Origin: Martinezella tropici
Lineage (GTDB): Bacteria > Pseudomonadota > Alphaproteobacteria > Rhizobiales > Rhizobiaceae
Length of the DNA stretch: 64,000 nucleotides
Reading direction: 5' to 3'
Assembly (NCBI GenBank): GCA_000799755.1
Contig: JUHI01000011.1
Location: 1-64,000, forward strand
Both the position numbers and the translations under genes were made by a program. Below the pieces are notes generated by a model that made no database searches, was not told the origin of the DNA, and worked only from the letters and a program-made list of their open reading frames with translations. Below, one piece after another: positions 43,730 to 52,941 of the stretch. Numbering within the stretch: position 1 is the stretch's first letter; the number at the start of each line of letters is the position of its first letter.

Positions 43730-45370
43730 TCAGCCTCGCTTCAACTGGTCGACGATGGCATCACTGGCTTTCATGGCCAAGGCGGCCATTGTGATGGTGC
43801 TGTTGCCACATCCTCCTGATGTCATCGCCGCTCCGCCCGGCAAGAAGAGATTGTGATGATCATGCGCGCGACAGTCGACATCGACGACGGAGTCGGTGGG
43901 ATCGGTGCCCATGATGCAGCTCCCCATCATGTGATCGCTGTTGGTAAAAGTCGTGGCAATCTGGCTCTCGACGGCGCCGAGCTCCGCAATCAACTTTTTC
44001 AATAGCGGCAGGGTGTATTCCTGGTGGCCGCGGCGGACATAGTCACCGACATCATAGTAGATGTTCGGCTTGTTAAGACCGAGCCAGTCCTTCTTGTCCG
44101 ACAAAGTCAGCCGGTTGTTGGGGTCCGATAGGATCTCGTGCTCGATCGTCAGTCGCGCGGTGCAGGCCGATAGTCTACGGATCTCGGTATCCAGCGCCTT
44201 GCCGACCAGTCCTTTCGCAAGTGCGGCCAGACCGCCCGCCGCGCTGAGAGCGGCATTTTCACAACGAAGCATTGCGCCTGCATGCTGGCTTCGGAAATCG
44301 CCCTGCCCCGTCATCATGATGCTGCTACCCTGCACGGGGCCGACGCCTGTCCACATCGGCTCGGCCAGCAGCAGCTGCGCGGTGATCTTGGGCTGATCCA
44401 TCAAATTGCGCCCGACCTGATCGGAGCGATTGGCAACGCCATTCGGGTTGCGCTCGTCCTTGGACATCAGCAGCAGCTTCGGCGTTTCTATCGCATTGCA
44501 GGCAATGACGAAAAGCTTGCCGACAACCCTTTGCGTTTCTTTGTTGGGATTGAAGAAATGGACGGCTTGGATGTTTTGCTTTGCATCCGTTTCCACCCGA
44601 TAGACGACAGCATTCGCAAGGATCTTGCCGCCTTTTGACTCGATCCTAGGCAGGGCCGATGCCGCATCATACTTCGCGGAGATCGGACAGACCGGAAAAC
44701 AGTTGTTGTTGCCACAGCAAGGCGGTCGCCCATCGTATGAAACGCCGCTGTTGCGTGCCTGAGGCGCCGGAAGATTGGTGATGCCAACCCGTGCCGCAGC
44801 CTCCGTAAAGCGCTGCTCGCCCTGGCCGAAAGGAATACGGCCCATTGGGTAGGGCTTGGAGCGTGGCAGTGGCGGCCATTGCAGTTCGACCTCCGATGGC
44901 CCGCACACACCAAGCGCGTATTCCGCACGAGTGTAATATGGTTCCAGCGTGTTGTAGTCAAACGCCCAGTCCCGGCCGACGCCGTAAAGGCTTTTCAAGC
45001 GCATATCATCGGGGTGGAGGCGCCAACAGATGCCTGCCCAATGCCAGGTGGCGCCGCCGGCATAGCGCACATAACCCTGCCGGTATGCGCGTCCGTTCGG
45101 CCCTTCCAACTGCAGGTAATCGGTCGTGGCATCCGGCAGCTCGGATTCAATATGCGGTGCCCACGGCTTTGCCGGATAGGGGGCGTTCCAATTCTGCTTG
45201 AACCGCGGGGGCACGTTTCGATAATTTTCGACGATCTGCCAGCGCTCCACGCGGGGGCCTGCTTCCAGCATGAGAACGGACAGGCCTGCGTCCAGCGCCT
45301 GCTCGGCGACGATGCAACCTATGACGCCGGTCCCAACGACAATAACATCGGCACTATAGTCGTTTGCCAT
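43730..45370 (-). CDS. GMC-family FAD dehydrogenase large subunit (gluconate/fructose dehydrogenase type)
   Basis: The 546-residue protein has an FAD-binding Rossmann motif (DVIVVGTGVIGCIVAEQALD), YAGGATWHWAGICWRL, and the C-terminal substrate/FAD block NSDHMMGSCIMGTDPTDSVV and GGCGNSTITMAALA. A cysteine cluster, CCGNNNCFPVCPI, matches the 3Fe-4S site of three-subunit FAD-glucose dehydrogenases, which links FAD to the haem subunit. It oxidises a sugar, polyol or sugar acid in the periplasm; the substrate is not evident. A 144-base gap separates it from the small-subunit gene upstream. Confidence 0.9.
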   Translation of the reverse strand: MANDYSADVIVVGTGVIGCIVAEQALDAGLSVLMLEAGPRVERWQIVENYRNVPPRFKQNWNAPYPAKPWAPHIESELPDATTDYLQLEGPNGRAYRQGYVRYAGGATWHWAGICWRLHPDDMRLKSLYGVGRDWAFDYNTLEPYYTRAEYALGVCGPSEVELQWPPLPRSKPYPMGRIPFGQGEQRFTEAAARVGITNLPAPQARNSGVSYDGRPPCCGNNNCFPVCPISAKYDAASALPRIESKGGKILANAVVYRVETDAKQNIQAVHFFNPNKETQRVVGKLFVIACNAIETPKLLLMSKDERNPNGVANRSDQVGRNLMDQPKITAQLLLAEPMWTGVGPVQGSSIMMTGQGDFRSQHAGAMLRCENAALSAAGGLAALAKGLVGKALDTEIRRLSACTARLTIEHEILSDPNNRLTLSDKKDWLGLNKPNIYYDVGDYVRRGHQEYTLPLLKKLIAELGAVESQIATTFTNSDHMMGSCIMGTDPTDSVVDVDCRAHDHHNLFLPGGAAMTSGGCGNSTITMAALAMKASDAIVDQLKRG

Positions 45371-45514
45371 CCTATCAATCCCAAATATCCAAAGACTAGG
45401 CTAGGCACGTCAAAAACCGCTACGAGCCATCTCCTGATAAAATCCTTCTCAGGAGGTTTTCTTGCTTTGCCTGGGAGCCACCGTCACCGTGCGTTCGCAG
45501 AAGCGCGGTTCTCG

Positions 45515-46069
45515 TCAGAATGCCGGCATATTGCCGAGAGGCGGGGCCTGCGCGTTCCATCCGTTCGGACCGGATATCGCGTAGGTCGGGATTGTCATGA
45601 CGTCATGGGTCGGCTGGTACATAAGCGCGGTTTCGAAAGCGAAGACCTCGGCAGTGCTGGAATTTTCGACAACACCTGTGTACCAGGCGGAAATGATGGC
45701 CAGGGCCGTATCCTTGAGGTTCCCCTCAGGAATATCGGCAAAGAAATCCTCGACGATCCTGGCGTTCTTCTTCTTCGCAATCTCAATGATTGCGCCGATG
45801 TCCTGTGCGAGCGTCGGATGTAGCCTCAACATGGCAGCCGCCATGCGCGATCCGATCTGCGCATCCAAGTGGTGATCGATGAGGAGAGACGACACCTCCA
45901 TGAAGCTTGTCGAGACCTCCGGCGCGGCGGCGCCTAAGGTTTGTGCCGACACTTCCGGAGACAACAACACGCCTCCGACGAACAACGCGCCACCCACCAT
46001 CAACTTGCGGCGTGTAAGACTGAACTCCTCGGGACAGTCATCGCGAGATGGGTGAGCCATGTCCATCAA
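45515..46069 (-). CDS. Small subunit of the FAD sugar/alcohol dehydrogenase (Tat-exported)
   Basis: The 184-residue protein carries a Tat signal (LTRRKLMVGGALFVGG) and then the small-subunit pattern FMEVSSLLIDHHLDAQIGSR, ISAWYTGVV and MYQPTHDVMTIPTYAISGPN GWN, as in sorbitol/gluconate dehydrogenase subunit 3. The large subunit has no export signal of its own, so it is carried across the membrane by this one in known systems. It is the first gene of the operon. The first Met is taken as start; Met2 or Met4 are equally possible. Confidence 0.85.
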   Translation of the reverse strand: MMDMAHPSRDDCPEEFSLTRRKLMVGGALFVGGVLLSPEVSAQTLGAAAPEVSTSFMEVSSLLIDHHLDAQIGSRMAAAMLRLHPTLAQDIGAIIEIAKKKNARIVEDFFADIPEGNLKDTALAIISAWYTGVVENSSTAEVFAFETALMYQPTHDVMTIPTYAISGPNGWNAQAPPLGNMPAF

Positions 46070-46183
46070 AATTCCTCGTCAACCGTTTTCGTTATATTTT
46101 AACGCAGGCGCACATTAGGAATACTGCAGAAATCTATGCACGGCACACACTAGAGTCAATCTACCAGTTTTATATGACACATA

Positions 46184-47263
46184 TCAGCAGAAGACATGTG
46201 CCGCATCGGGATCGAACTCCAGATGCACATTGTCGCCGCGGCTGAGGCCCGAGATTGCTTCATGGCCGAAGGGCAGGCGCACGGACAGGGTTTCGCCAGC
46301 GGCGATCCGCGTCGTCACATGCACATTGTTGCCAAGGAAAGTAATATCGTTGACCGTTGCGTTGAGGCCCTTGCTTGCACCTCCTTGCCGCCCGAGCCGG
46401 ATACGCTCCGGCCGCAACATCAATGCCGCTTTGCTACCCGATGACGGCCGGCCATGAACCGGAATGCTGTCGAAGACGGTCTTGTCGCCGAGCGAGATCG
46501 TCGCCTGGCCATTGTCCGAAGACAGCAGGTGACAGGAAATGAAATCACTGTCGCCGATGAATTCGGCGACGAAGCGGGTCTTGGGATTGGCGTAGAGTTC
46601 CGGCCCCGTACCGATCTGATCGATGACGCCCTTGGAGAAGACGGCGATACGATCGGACAAGCGCAGCGCCTCCTCCTGATCGTGGGTCACATAGAGGATC
46701 GTCACTTCCGTCTGCTGGTGGATGCGCCGGATCTCGTGTTGGATCTCCTCACGCAGCTTCTTGTCGAGCGCCGATAATGGCTCGTCCATCAGAAGCACCG
46801 GCGGATCATAGGCAAGGGCTCTTGCAAGGGCCACGCGTTGCTGCTGGCCGCCCGACATCTGCGCGGGCTTGCGATCCTCGAAGCCTTCGAGCCGAACGAG
46901 ACGCAGCATTTCCCTGACCCGGCTGTCGACCTCGGCCTTGGATTTGCGGCGAACCTTCAGCGGGAAGGCAATGTTCTCTCCAACGGTCAGATGCGGAAAC
47001 AGCGTATAGCGCTGGAACACCATGCCGATATTGCGCTTGTGCGAGGGAGTCGACAGCAACGTCTCGCCGTTCAGCAGGATATCCCCTTTGGTTGGGTTCT
47101 CGAAACCGGCGAGGATATAGAGCGTCGTGCTCTTGCCCGAGCCGGAGGGGCCGAGAAAGGTCAGGAACTCACCGCGCTTGACCTCGAGATTGACATCGTG
47201 GACAGCGACGACAGGGCCGTATTCCTTGCGGATACCTTTGATCTTCAGGAAGGATTCGCTCAT
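46184..47263 (-). CDS. ABC transporter ATPase, spermidine/putrescine (PotA) type
   Basis: The 359-residue protein has Walker A GPSGSGKST, signature MSGGQQQRVALARAL, Walker B VLLMDEPLSALD and switch His YVTHDQEEAL. A TOBE domain follows (ALMLRPERIRLG, VNDITFLGNNVHV). It energises the importer formed with the two permeases and the binding protein encoded just before it. Its start overlaps the permease stop by four bases. It is the last gene of the ten-gene minus-strand set. Confidence 0.9.
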   Translation of the reverse strand: MSESFLKIKGIRKEYGPVVAVHDVNLEVKRGEFLTFLGPSGSGKSTTLYILAGFENPTKGDILLNGETLLSTPSHKRNIGMVFQRYTLFPHLTVGENIAFPLKVRRKSKAEVDSRVREMLRLVRLEGFEDRKPAQMSGGQQQRVALARALAYDPPVLLMDEPLSALDKKLREEIQHEIRRIHQQTEVTILYVTHDQEEALRLSDRIAVFSKGVIDQIGTGPELYANPKTRFVAEFIGDSDFISCHLLSSDNGQATISLGDKTVFDSIPVHGRPSSGSKAALMLRPERIRLGRQGGASKGLNATVNDITFLGNNVHVTTRIAAGETLSVRLPFGHEAISGLSRGDNVHLEFDPDAAHVFC

Positions 47264-48060
47264 GATTTCAGAACCTTACGTACGATCGCGGCCAGTGTCA
47301 TCAACATGACCGTCAACAGAATGAGAAGAGTGGAGGCAGCAGCGACGACCGGGGTCAGGTCCTGCCTGAGCGTCGCCCAGACCTTGACCGGCAGGGTCTG
47401 CAATGTCGGGCTCGCCATGAAGATCGCCACGACCACCTCATCCCAGGATGTCAGGAACGAGAAGACGGCGGCCGAGAACAATCCGTGGCTGATGGCCGGC
47501 AGCGTCACCCTGATCTTTGCCTCGAGCGGAGAGGCGCCGCAAAGCACGGCCGCATCCTCGATCGACTTATCGAAGCCCTCGAGCGCGCCGGAGATCGACA
47601 GGATGGAAAAAGGCAGCGCCAACACAAGGTGGGACACCACGAAGCCGATCAAGGTGCCGCCAAGGCCAATTCGCAGGAAGAATGCATAAAGAGCAACTGC
47701 GAAGACGACGACGGGCAAGATCATCGGTGTGAGGAACAGCGCCTTCAGCGCATCGCGAAACATGAACTTTCCGCGCACGAGGCCGAAAGAAGTCACGAGG
47801 CCGAGCAGCACCGAAAGCACGGTAACGATCGATGCGATCTTGAAGCTCGTCCAGGCGGAGGCCAGCCATTGCGGATCGGAAAGCAGCTCCGCATACCAGC
47901 GCCACGTCCAGCCCGGCGGCGGAAAGATTAGCCATTGCGACGAGCCGAACGACAGGGCCGCGATAAAGAGGATCGGCATCAGAAGAAAAGCCGCGGTCAG
48001 GACCGTGATGACGAGCAGCACATATTTCCACCAGCCGAGGCGATCGAAATTCAACAGCAT
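47260..48060 (-). CDS. ABC transporter permease, PotC type
   Basis: From MLLNFDRLGWWKYVLLVITV the protein has 266 residues and six membrane helices. The conserved cytoplasmic loop is FDKSIEDAAVLCGASPLEAK IRVTLP, and FLTSWDEVVVAIFMASPT follows. It pairs with the PotB-type permease encoded upstream; the start lies two bases from that gene's stop. The longer frame to 48111 overlaps the neighbour and was not used. Confidence 0.88.
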   Translation of the reverse strand: MLLNFDRLGWWKYVLLVITVLTAAFLLMPILFIAALSFGSSQWLIFPPPGWTWRWYAELLSDPQWLASAWTSFKIASIVTVLSVLLGLVTSFGLVRGKFMFRDALKALFLTPMILPVVVFAVALYAFFLRIGLGGTLIGFVVSHLVLALPFSILSISGALEGFDKSIEDAAVLCGASPLEAKIRVTLPAISHGLFSAAVFSFLTSWDEVVVAIFMASPTLQTLPVKVWATLRQDLTPVVAAASTLLILLTVMLMTLAAIVRKVLKS

Positions 48061-48061
48061 C

Positions 48062-48934
48062 TCAGCGCCCTCCCGTATTCTGCACGCCGAAGAGGCGCAG
48101 CTGCACGGCATAGAGCGTCAGCGTGACAACGAGCAGGACGAAAGCCGCCGCCCCGCCCATGCCCCAATTGACCAGGGATTGTACGAACTGGGCGATGAGT
48201 TCGGCGAGCATCATGTTCGCCGTGCCGCCGAGCAGCGACGGGGTCACATAGTAGCCGAGCGACATGACGAACACCATCAGGGCGCCCGCCATCATGCCGG
48301 GAGCGGCAAGCGGCAGCAGCACCCGGGTCAGGCATTGCCAGCGGCTGGCACCGCAGAGCGCTGCCGCCTGCAGCACGGCAGGATCGATCTTCCTGATGAC
48401 ACCATAGAGCGGCAGGATGATGAAGGGCAACATGATATAGGTCATGCCAATCGTCACGCCTGTGAGATTGTTGACGAGAGCGAGCGGTTTGTCGATCAAT
48501 CCTGCGCCGATCAGCATCTTGTTGATCAGTCCCGTGCGCTGCAAGAGCACCATCCAGGCATAGGTGCGCGCCAGCAGATTGGTCCACATCGATAGAAGCA
48601 GGATCGCAAAGATCACCGAGGCCCATCGCGATGGCATGATCGCCAATGTCCACGCGACTGGAAAGCCGATCAGGAGGGATATGATGGTGACAAGGCCCGA
48701 CACGATGAAGGTGTTGGCAAAGATCTTGATATAGGTCGCGGAGCCCAACAGCTCGGCATAGTTGCCAAGGCCGAAGGCCGGCTCCAGCACGCTGCGCAGG
48801 AGCAGCGCGATGACCGGAAATATGAAGAAGATCGCCACAAAAGCGAAAGCCGGCGCGACCTGCGCAAACCCCGTGGGCCTTGCCGCCTTGCGCGCCGGTG
48901 CGGCCTCGTCCGCAATGTCCATATATGTCGACAT
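48062..48934 (-). CDS. ABC transporter permease, PotB type
   Basis: The start MSTYMDIADEAAPARKAARP (GGGAAGGAA upstream) gives 290 residues and six helices. Family parts are NYAELLGSATYIKIFANTFI, MWTNLLARTYAWMVLLQRTG and the EAA-like loop LQAAALCGASRWQCLTRVLL. It forms the channel with the 47260 product. A 112-base gap containing a strong hairpin separates it from the binding-protein gene. Confidence 0.88.
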   Translation of the reverse strand: MSTYMDIADEAAPARKAARPTGFAQVAPAFAFVAIFFIFPVIALLLRSVLEPAFGLGNYAELLGSATYIKIFANTFIVSGLVTIISLLIGFPVAWTLAIMPSRWASVIFAILLLSMWTNLLARTYAWMVLLQRTGLINKMLIGAGLIDKPLALVNNLTGVTIGMTYIMLPFIILPLYGVIRKIDPAVLQAAALCGASRWQCLTRVLLPLAAPGMMAGALMVFVMSLGYYVTPSLLGGTANMMLAELIAQFVQSLVNWGMGGAAAFVLLVVTLTLYAVQLRLFGVQNTGGR

Positions 48935-49003
48935 GGCAATTCCTTCCCATCGGGGTCTGACGGACAGCCATGGCTGCCGATAGGCCCACTCCTCGCATTG
49001 CCG

Positions 49004-49027
49004 CACCGCAGGCAATGGCCTGCGGTG
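49004..49027. promoter_or_regulatory. Intercistronic hairpin between binding-protein and permease genes
   Basis: Perfect 9-base arms CACCGCAGG and CCTGCGGTG enclose a 6-base loop. The hairpin follows the stop of the binding-protein gene. Such structures commonly protect or partly terminate the mRNA so that more binding protein than permease is made. There is no T-run. Confidence 0.6.
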
Positions 49028-49046
49028 ACTTAGTCATCCTAAAAGC

Positions 49047-50057
49047 TTACTTTGCCTGCCAGGCGTACCATCTCTTGCCGATCTCATCGCGGTTTGCTGC
49101 CCAGTAATTCATATCGGCGTTGACCTGGCTTGCCGTTTGCTGGTCCGGCAGGGTCTTGGCTGTTTCAGGGTCCATCAGCTTCGCCGAGTCAACATTGATC
49201 GGCGCATATCCGGTCGCCTTCGCCATGTCGGCTTGCGCCTGTGCCGAGGTCGCGAGCGCGATGAATTTCATCGCCGTTTCCATGTTCGGGGCACCCTTCG
49301 GGATGACGAGGGAATCCGCAGCCGTGATATTCTGGCTCCAGGACGTCTCCGTCTTGACGCCGCTATTGGCCAGCGCCGTCATACGGCCGTTCCAGAGGCT
49401 GCCGAAGGGCGCCTCGGCCGACGCCAGCAGTTGCTGCGACTGCGCGCCGCTCGACCACCAGACGATATCGGACTTGATCGTATCGAGCTTCTTGAAGGCG
49501 CGGTCGAGATCGAGCGGGTAGAGCTTGTCGGCGGGAACGCCGTCGGCAAGCAGTGCGGCTTCGATCACGCCCGGGGCGGACCATTTGTAGAAGGTGCGCT
49601 TGCCGGGGAACTTCTTCGTGTCGAAAAGATCGGCCCAGGTCTTCGGGCAGGCGCTGACGGCATCGGCATTGCATCCGATGACGAAGGAATAATAGAAGCT
49701 TCCGACCGAATAGTCACTGACGAAGCGTGGATCGAGCTTCGACTTGTCAATGACGGAAAAGTCGAGCTTTTCGAGCAGGCCCGCCTTGCCGGCCTGCGCG
49801 GCATAATCACCCTCGACGTCGACGACATCCCAGCTGACCTGACCGGCCTCGACCATGGCTTTCAGCTTGCCGTAGTCCGTCGGACCGTCCTGCATGACGC
49901 CGATATTGGTCTTTGCGGTAAACTGGTTGGCCCAGGCGACCTTCTGCGCATCCTGCGTCGTTCCTCCCCAGCTCGTGAAGACCATGGTATCGGCCTTGGC
50001 GGGCACCGATGCGGCCATTATTGCGGCAAAGGCCGCGAGTGCAATTTTTGCTTTCAT
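49047..50057 (-). CDS. ABC transporter substrate-binding protein, PotD/PotF type
   Basis: The 336-residue protein has a signal peptide (cleavage near AKA-DT) and the spermidine/putrescine-type binding fold. Visible parts are MVFTSWGGTTQDAQKVAWAN, VSWDVVDVEGDYAAQAGKAG, PKTWADLFDTKKFPGKRTFY, WNGRMTALANSG and KWTY-like C-terminal elements. Ligands in this family range from polyamines to opines and other nitrogen compounds. Placement after oxidative enzymes suggests it imports their substrate. Confidence 0.88.
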   Translation of the reverse strand: MKAKIALAAFAAIMAASVPAKADTMVFTSWGGTTQDAQKVAWANQFTAKTNIGVMQDGPTDYGKLKAMVEAGQVSWDVVDVEGDYAAQAGKAGLLEKLDFSVIDKSKLDPRFVSDYSVGSFYYSFVIGCNADAVSACPKTWADLFDTKKFPGKRTFYKWSAPGVIEAALLADGVPADKLYPLDLDRAFKKLDTIKSDIVWWSSGAQSQQLLASAEAPFGSLWNGRMTALANSGVKTETSWSQNITAADSLVIPKGAPNMETAMKFIALATSAQAQADMAKATGYAPINVDSAKLMDPETAKTLPDQQTASQVNADMNYWAANRDEIGKRWYAWQAK

Positions 50058-50111
50058 GTTCCCTTGTCCTTGTTTTTCAGTTCTTGATGCATGCCTTATG
50101 CGGCCACCCGT

Positions 50112-50435
50112 TCACCCCAAGGGGGAGAAAGCGGCAGGCTTCATAATCTTGTTTTCCGCGACTTCGATCAGGTCGCGGATCTTCGGCAGGAAGGCCTGCC
50201 ACTTGGGGTCGGCCGCCAGCTGCCCGCGCCGCGCTTCGCGGTCGTCGAGGTTTGCATACGCCCAGATATGCACGATCTCGTTGATCACCCCGATCTCCGA
50301 ATGGAAGTAGCCGACGAGGTTGCCGAGATGCGTCTTCTGGATGGCAATTCCTTCCTCCTCCACGACCTTCAGATATTGCGGGATCGTGCCGTTCTTCAGC
50401 CGGTAGGTGCGGATCTCGTAAAACATCGGCCTCAC
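50112..50435 (-). CDS. NIPSNAP-family protein
   Basis: The 107-residue protein starts MFYEIRTYRLKNGTIPQYLK and contains VGYFHSEIGVINEIVHIWAY and a typical RR...LAADPKWQAFLPKI end, all typical of the NIPSNAP fold (ferredoxin-like dimeric alpha/beta barrel). Bacterial members often sit with monooxygenases and aldehyde dehydrogenases and may bind or shield reactive intermediates. It overlaps the aldehyde dehydrogenase gene by four bases. Confidence 0.88.
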   Translation of the reverse strand: MRPMFYEIRTYRLKNGTIPQYLKVVEEEGIAIQKTHLGNLVGYFHSEIGVINEIVHIWAYANLDDREARRGQLAADPKWQAFLPKIRDLIEVAENKIMKPAAFSPLG

Positions 50436-51895
50436 CTCATGATAAAGGGATCGGGGATCGGATCATCCGACGTCCGCAGCCAGATGGTCTTGGTGCGGGT
50501 ATAGTCGAGAGCTGCCGCAAGGCCGCCTTCCCTGCCGTGGCCGGAAAGGCCGAAACCGCCGAAGGGCGCGATTGGTGACACCGCGCGATAGGTGTTGACC
50601 CAGACGACCCCGGCGCGGATGCCCTTCATCAGACGATGGGCGCGCGTCAGGTTCTGGGTGAAGACGCCGGATGCCAGACCATAGCGGGTGTCGTTTGCCA
50701 ATCTGAGGGCTTCGGCCTCCGTCTCGAAGGAGACGACTGAGAGAACCGGCCCGAAAAATTCCTCGGCGAGCGACGGCGAATTGACGCCATCGCAATCCAG
50801 GATCGTCGGCGGGAAATAGTAGCCGGCGCCGTCGGGCCTTTGTCCGCCGGTGACGAGCCGCGCGCCGCTCTGAATGGATTTCTCGACGAGTGCCGCGACA
50901 TGGCCCTGCTGCCTCTTCGTGGCAAGGGGACCGACCTCGGTTTCCATGTCGAGCGGCGATCCGATGCGGATCGCCTCAGCCTTGCGCTTGAGGATCGACA
51001 GGAAGCTGTCTTTGATGCTGGCTTCGACGATCAGGCGGGAGCCGGCAACACAGCTCTGGCCGGTTGCCGCAAAAATTCCGGCAACCTGCGCATTGGCGGC
51101 ACTTTCGAGATCGGCGTCGGCAAAGACGATGAAGGGCGATTTGCCGCCCAGTTCCAGTGATGTCGAGGCAAGGTTCTCGGCCGAATTGCGCACGACATGA
51201 CGCGCCGTCTCCGGCCCGCCGGTAAAGGCGATATGCGCGACCTTCGGATGGCGCCCCAGCGTGGCGCCGCAGGAAGGGCCGAACCCAGTGATGATATTGA
51301 TGACGCCAGCCGGAAAACCGGCTTCATGGACCAGGCGCGCAAATTCCAGGAGCGGCGCCGGCCCGTCTTCCGATGCCTTGACGACCATGGTGCAGCCTGC
51401 CGCAAGCGCAGGGCCGATCTTGACGGCGGACAGGAAGAGCTGGCTGTTCCAGGGCACGACCATGGCGACGACGCCGACCGGCTCGCGACGCAGCCAGACG
51501 TCCATGTCAGGCTTGTCGATCGGCAGATAGGAGCCTTCGATCTTGTCGGCGATGCCGGCATAGTAGCGATAATAGTCGGCGACATAGGCGATCTGCGCCG
51601 AGGTCTCGCGGATGACCTTGCCGGTGTCGCGCGTCTCCAGTTCGGCGAGCTTCTGCGCATTGGCCGCAACCAGATCGGCGAGCTTGTAGAGAAGCTTGCC
51701 GCGCTGCGTCGCCGTCATCTTCGCCCACGGGCCTTCATAGAGGGCTTTCTCGGCGGCAGTGACGGCGCGGTCGACATCGATCTCGCGCGCTTCCGGCATC
51801 TCCGCCCAGACGTCGCCGGTCGCGGGGTCGATACTCTGGAAGAGGCCTTCCCCGTCCAGAAACTCACCGTCGATAAAATACTGGAAGCGCTGCAT
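50432..51895 (-). CDS. NAD(P)-dependent aldehyde dehydrogenase
   Basis: The 487-residue protein is a full-length ALDH. The oxyanion Asn is in VVPWNSQLFLSAVKIGPAL, the general-base Glu in SLELGGKSPFIVFADADLES, and the nucleophile Cys in AATGQSCVAGSRLIVEAS; the EEFFGPVLSVVSF element is also present. It oxidises an aldehyde to the acid, here probably the product of the flavin monooxygenase encoded five bases upstream. Closest styles are betaine/aminobutyraldehyde-type dehydrogenases, but the substrate is open. Confidence 0.9.
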   Translation of the reverse strand: MQRFQYFIDGEFLDGEGLFQSIDPATGDVWAEMPEAREIDVDRAVTAAEKALYEGPWAKMTATQRGKLLYKLADLVAANAQKLAELETRDTGKVIRETSAQIAYVADYYRYYAGIADKIEGSYLPIDKPDMDVWLRREPVGVVAMVVPWNSQLFLSAVKIGPALAAGCTMVVKASEDGPAPLLEFARLVHEAGFPAGVINIITGFGPSCGATLGRHPKVAHIAFTGGPETARHVVRNSAENLASTSLELGGKSPFIVFADADLESAANAQVAGIFAATGQSCVAGSRLIVEASIKDSFLSILKRKAEAIRIGSPLDMETEVGPLATKRQQGHVAALVEKSIQSGARLVTGGQRPDGAGYYFPPTILDCDGVNSPSLAEEFFGPVLSVVSFETEAEALRLANDTRYGLASGVFTQNLTRAHRLMKGIRAGVVWVNTYRAVSPIAPFGGFGLSGHGREGGLAAALDYTRTKTIWLRTSDDPIPDPFIMR

Positions 51896-51900
51896 GGCGT

Positions 51901-52941
51901 TTACTCCGCAAATGCCGGCATGACCTCGGCGATGAACCGTTCGAGGGAAGCTTTCTTGCGCGCGAACGACATGCCGGTGTCGATCCAGAAGGAATATTCG
52001 TCGTAGCCCATCGCCTCATAGGTCTTTAGCCGGGCAATCACGGTCGAGGCATCGCCGACGACATTGTTGCTGCGCATGACCGCATCGGACAGCATGGCGT
52101 TGGCGCGAATATCTTCTTCGGGGATGCGCTCGATCAGGCCCTGATGGATCGGCTTCTCGTTCTTGAACCAGGCGAAGAAGTAATTGTAGTAGACGCTGAG
52201 CTCATGCGCGGCCCGTGCGATGTCGTCCTCTGTGGAGCCGACATAAGTATGGCGCAGGAGCATGATCTTCGGCCGCTCGATGCCGGGGTTTTTCGCGCAG
52301 GCATCGTTGAAGCGGCCCATCAGCGCCTCGACCTCGTCATCGCCCTGCCAGAGCGGCGTCACCTGGACATTGCAGTTGTTGGCGACGGCAAATTCATGCG
52401 AATTCGGGTCGCGCGCTGCAACCCAGATCGGTGGATTGGGCTGCTGCAGCGGCTTTGGCGCAGAAGTGGTCGCCGGAAATTTGAAGAACTCGCCGTCATG
52501 AGCGTAATCCCCCTGCCAGATCCCTTTGACAGCCGGGATCAGCTCGCGCATGCGCTGGCCGGCTCCCCAGGCGTCGAGACCCGGCAGCAACCGTTCATAT
52601 TCGAAAGAGTAGGCGCCGCGGGCAATGCCGATATCGAGCCTGCCGTCGCAGATGATGTCGGCCATGGCGGCTTCGCCGGCAAGCTTGATCGGATGCCAGA
52701 AGGGCGCGATCACCGTTCCCGTACCCAATCTCGCCCGCGACGTGCGCCGCGCCAGATCGGCAATCGTCACGAAGGGATTGGGCGCGATGGTGAAATCCAT
52801 CCCGTGGTGCTCGCCTGTCCAGATCGCGTGCATGCCGCCCTTGTCGGCGATCTCGCAGAGCGCGACGAACTCCTCATAGAGGCTCTTATGGGTCTGGCTC
52901 GCGTCGAGGCGTTCCATGTGAACGAAGAGGGAGAACTTCAT
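51901..52941 (-). CDS. LLM-class flavin-dependent monooxygenase (luciferase-like)
   Basis: The 346-residue TIM-barrel enzyme has the bacterial-luciferase pattern: HMERLDASQTHKSLYEEFV, IWTGEHHGMDFTIAPNPFVT, RARLGTGTVIAPFWHPIKLA, DGRLDIGIARGAYSFEYERL and a C-terminal VGDASTVIARLKTYEAMGYD. It uses reduced FMN and oxygen to hydroxylate or cleave C-N or C-S bonds. Reduced flavin would come from the flavin reductase whose gene overlaps it by four bases. It has the size of the alkanal/RutA-like group; the substrate is not readable. Confidence 0.9.
   Translation of the reverse strand: MKFSLFVHMERLDASQTHKSLYEEFVALCEIADKGGMHAIWTGEHHGMDFTIAPNPFVTIADLARRTSRARLGTGTVIAPFWHPIKLAGEAAMADIICDGRLDIGIARGAYSFEYERLLPGLDAWGAGQRMRELIPAVKGIWQGDYAHDGEFFKFPATTSAPKPLQQPNPPIWVAARDPNSHEFAVANNCNVQVTPLWQGDDEVEALMGRFNDACAKNPGIERPKIMLLRHTYVGSTEDDIARAAHELSVYYNYFFAWFKNEKPIHQGLIERIPEEDIRANAMLSDAVMRSNNVVGDASTVIARLKTYEAMGYDEYSFWIDTGMSFARKKASLERFIAEVMPAFAE

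Noticed and set aside
45431..45466. CTCCTGA/TCAGGAG hairpin with a T-rich tail as a terminator
   Set aside because: The T-rich side is on the plus strand while the dehydrogenase genes on both sides run on the minus strand; it includes the likely ribosome-site sequence, so termination there is doubtful.
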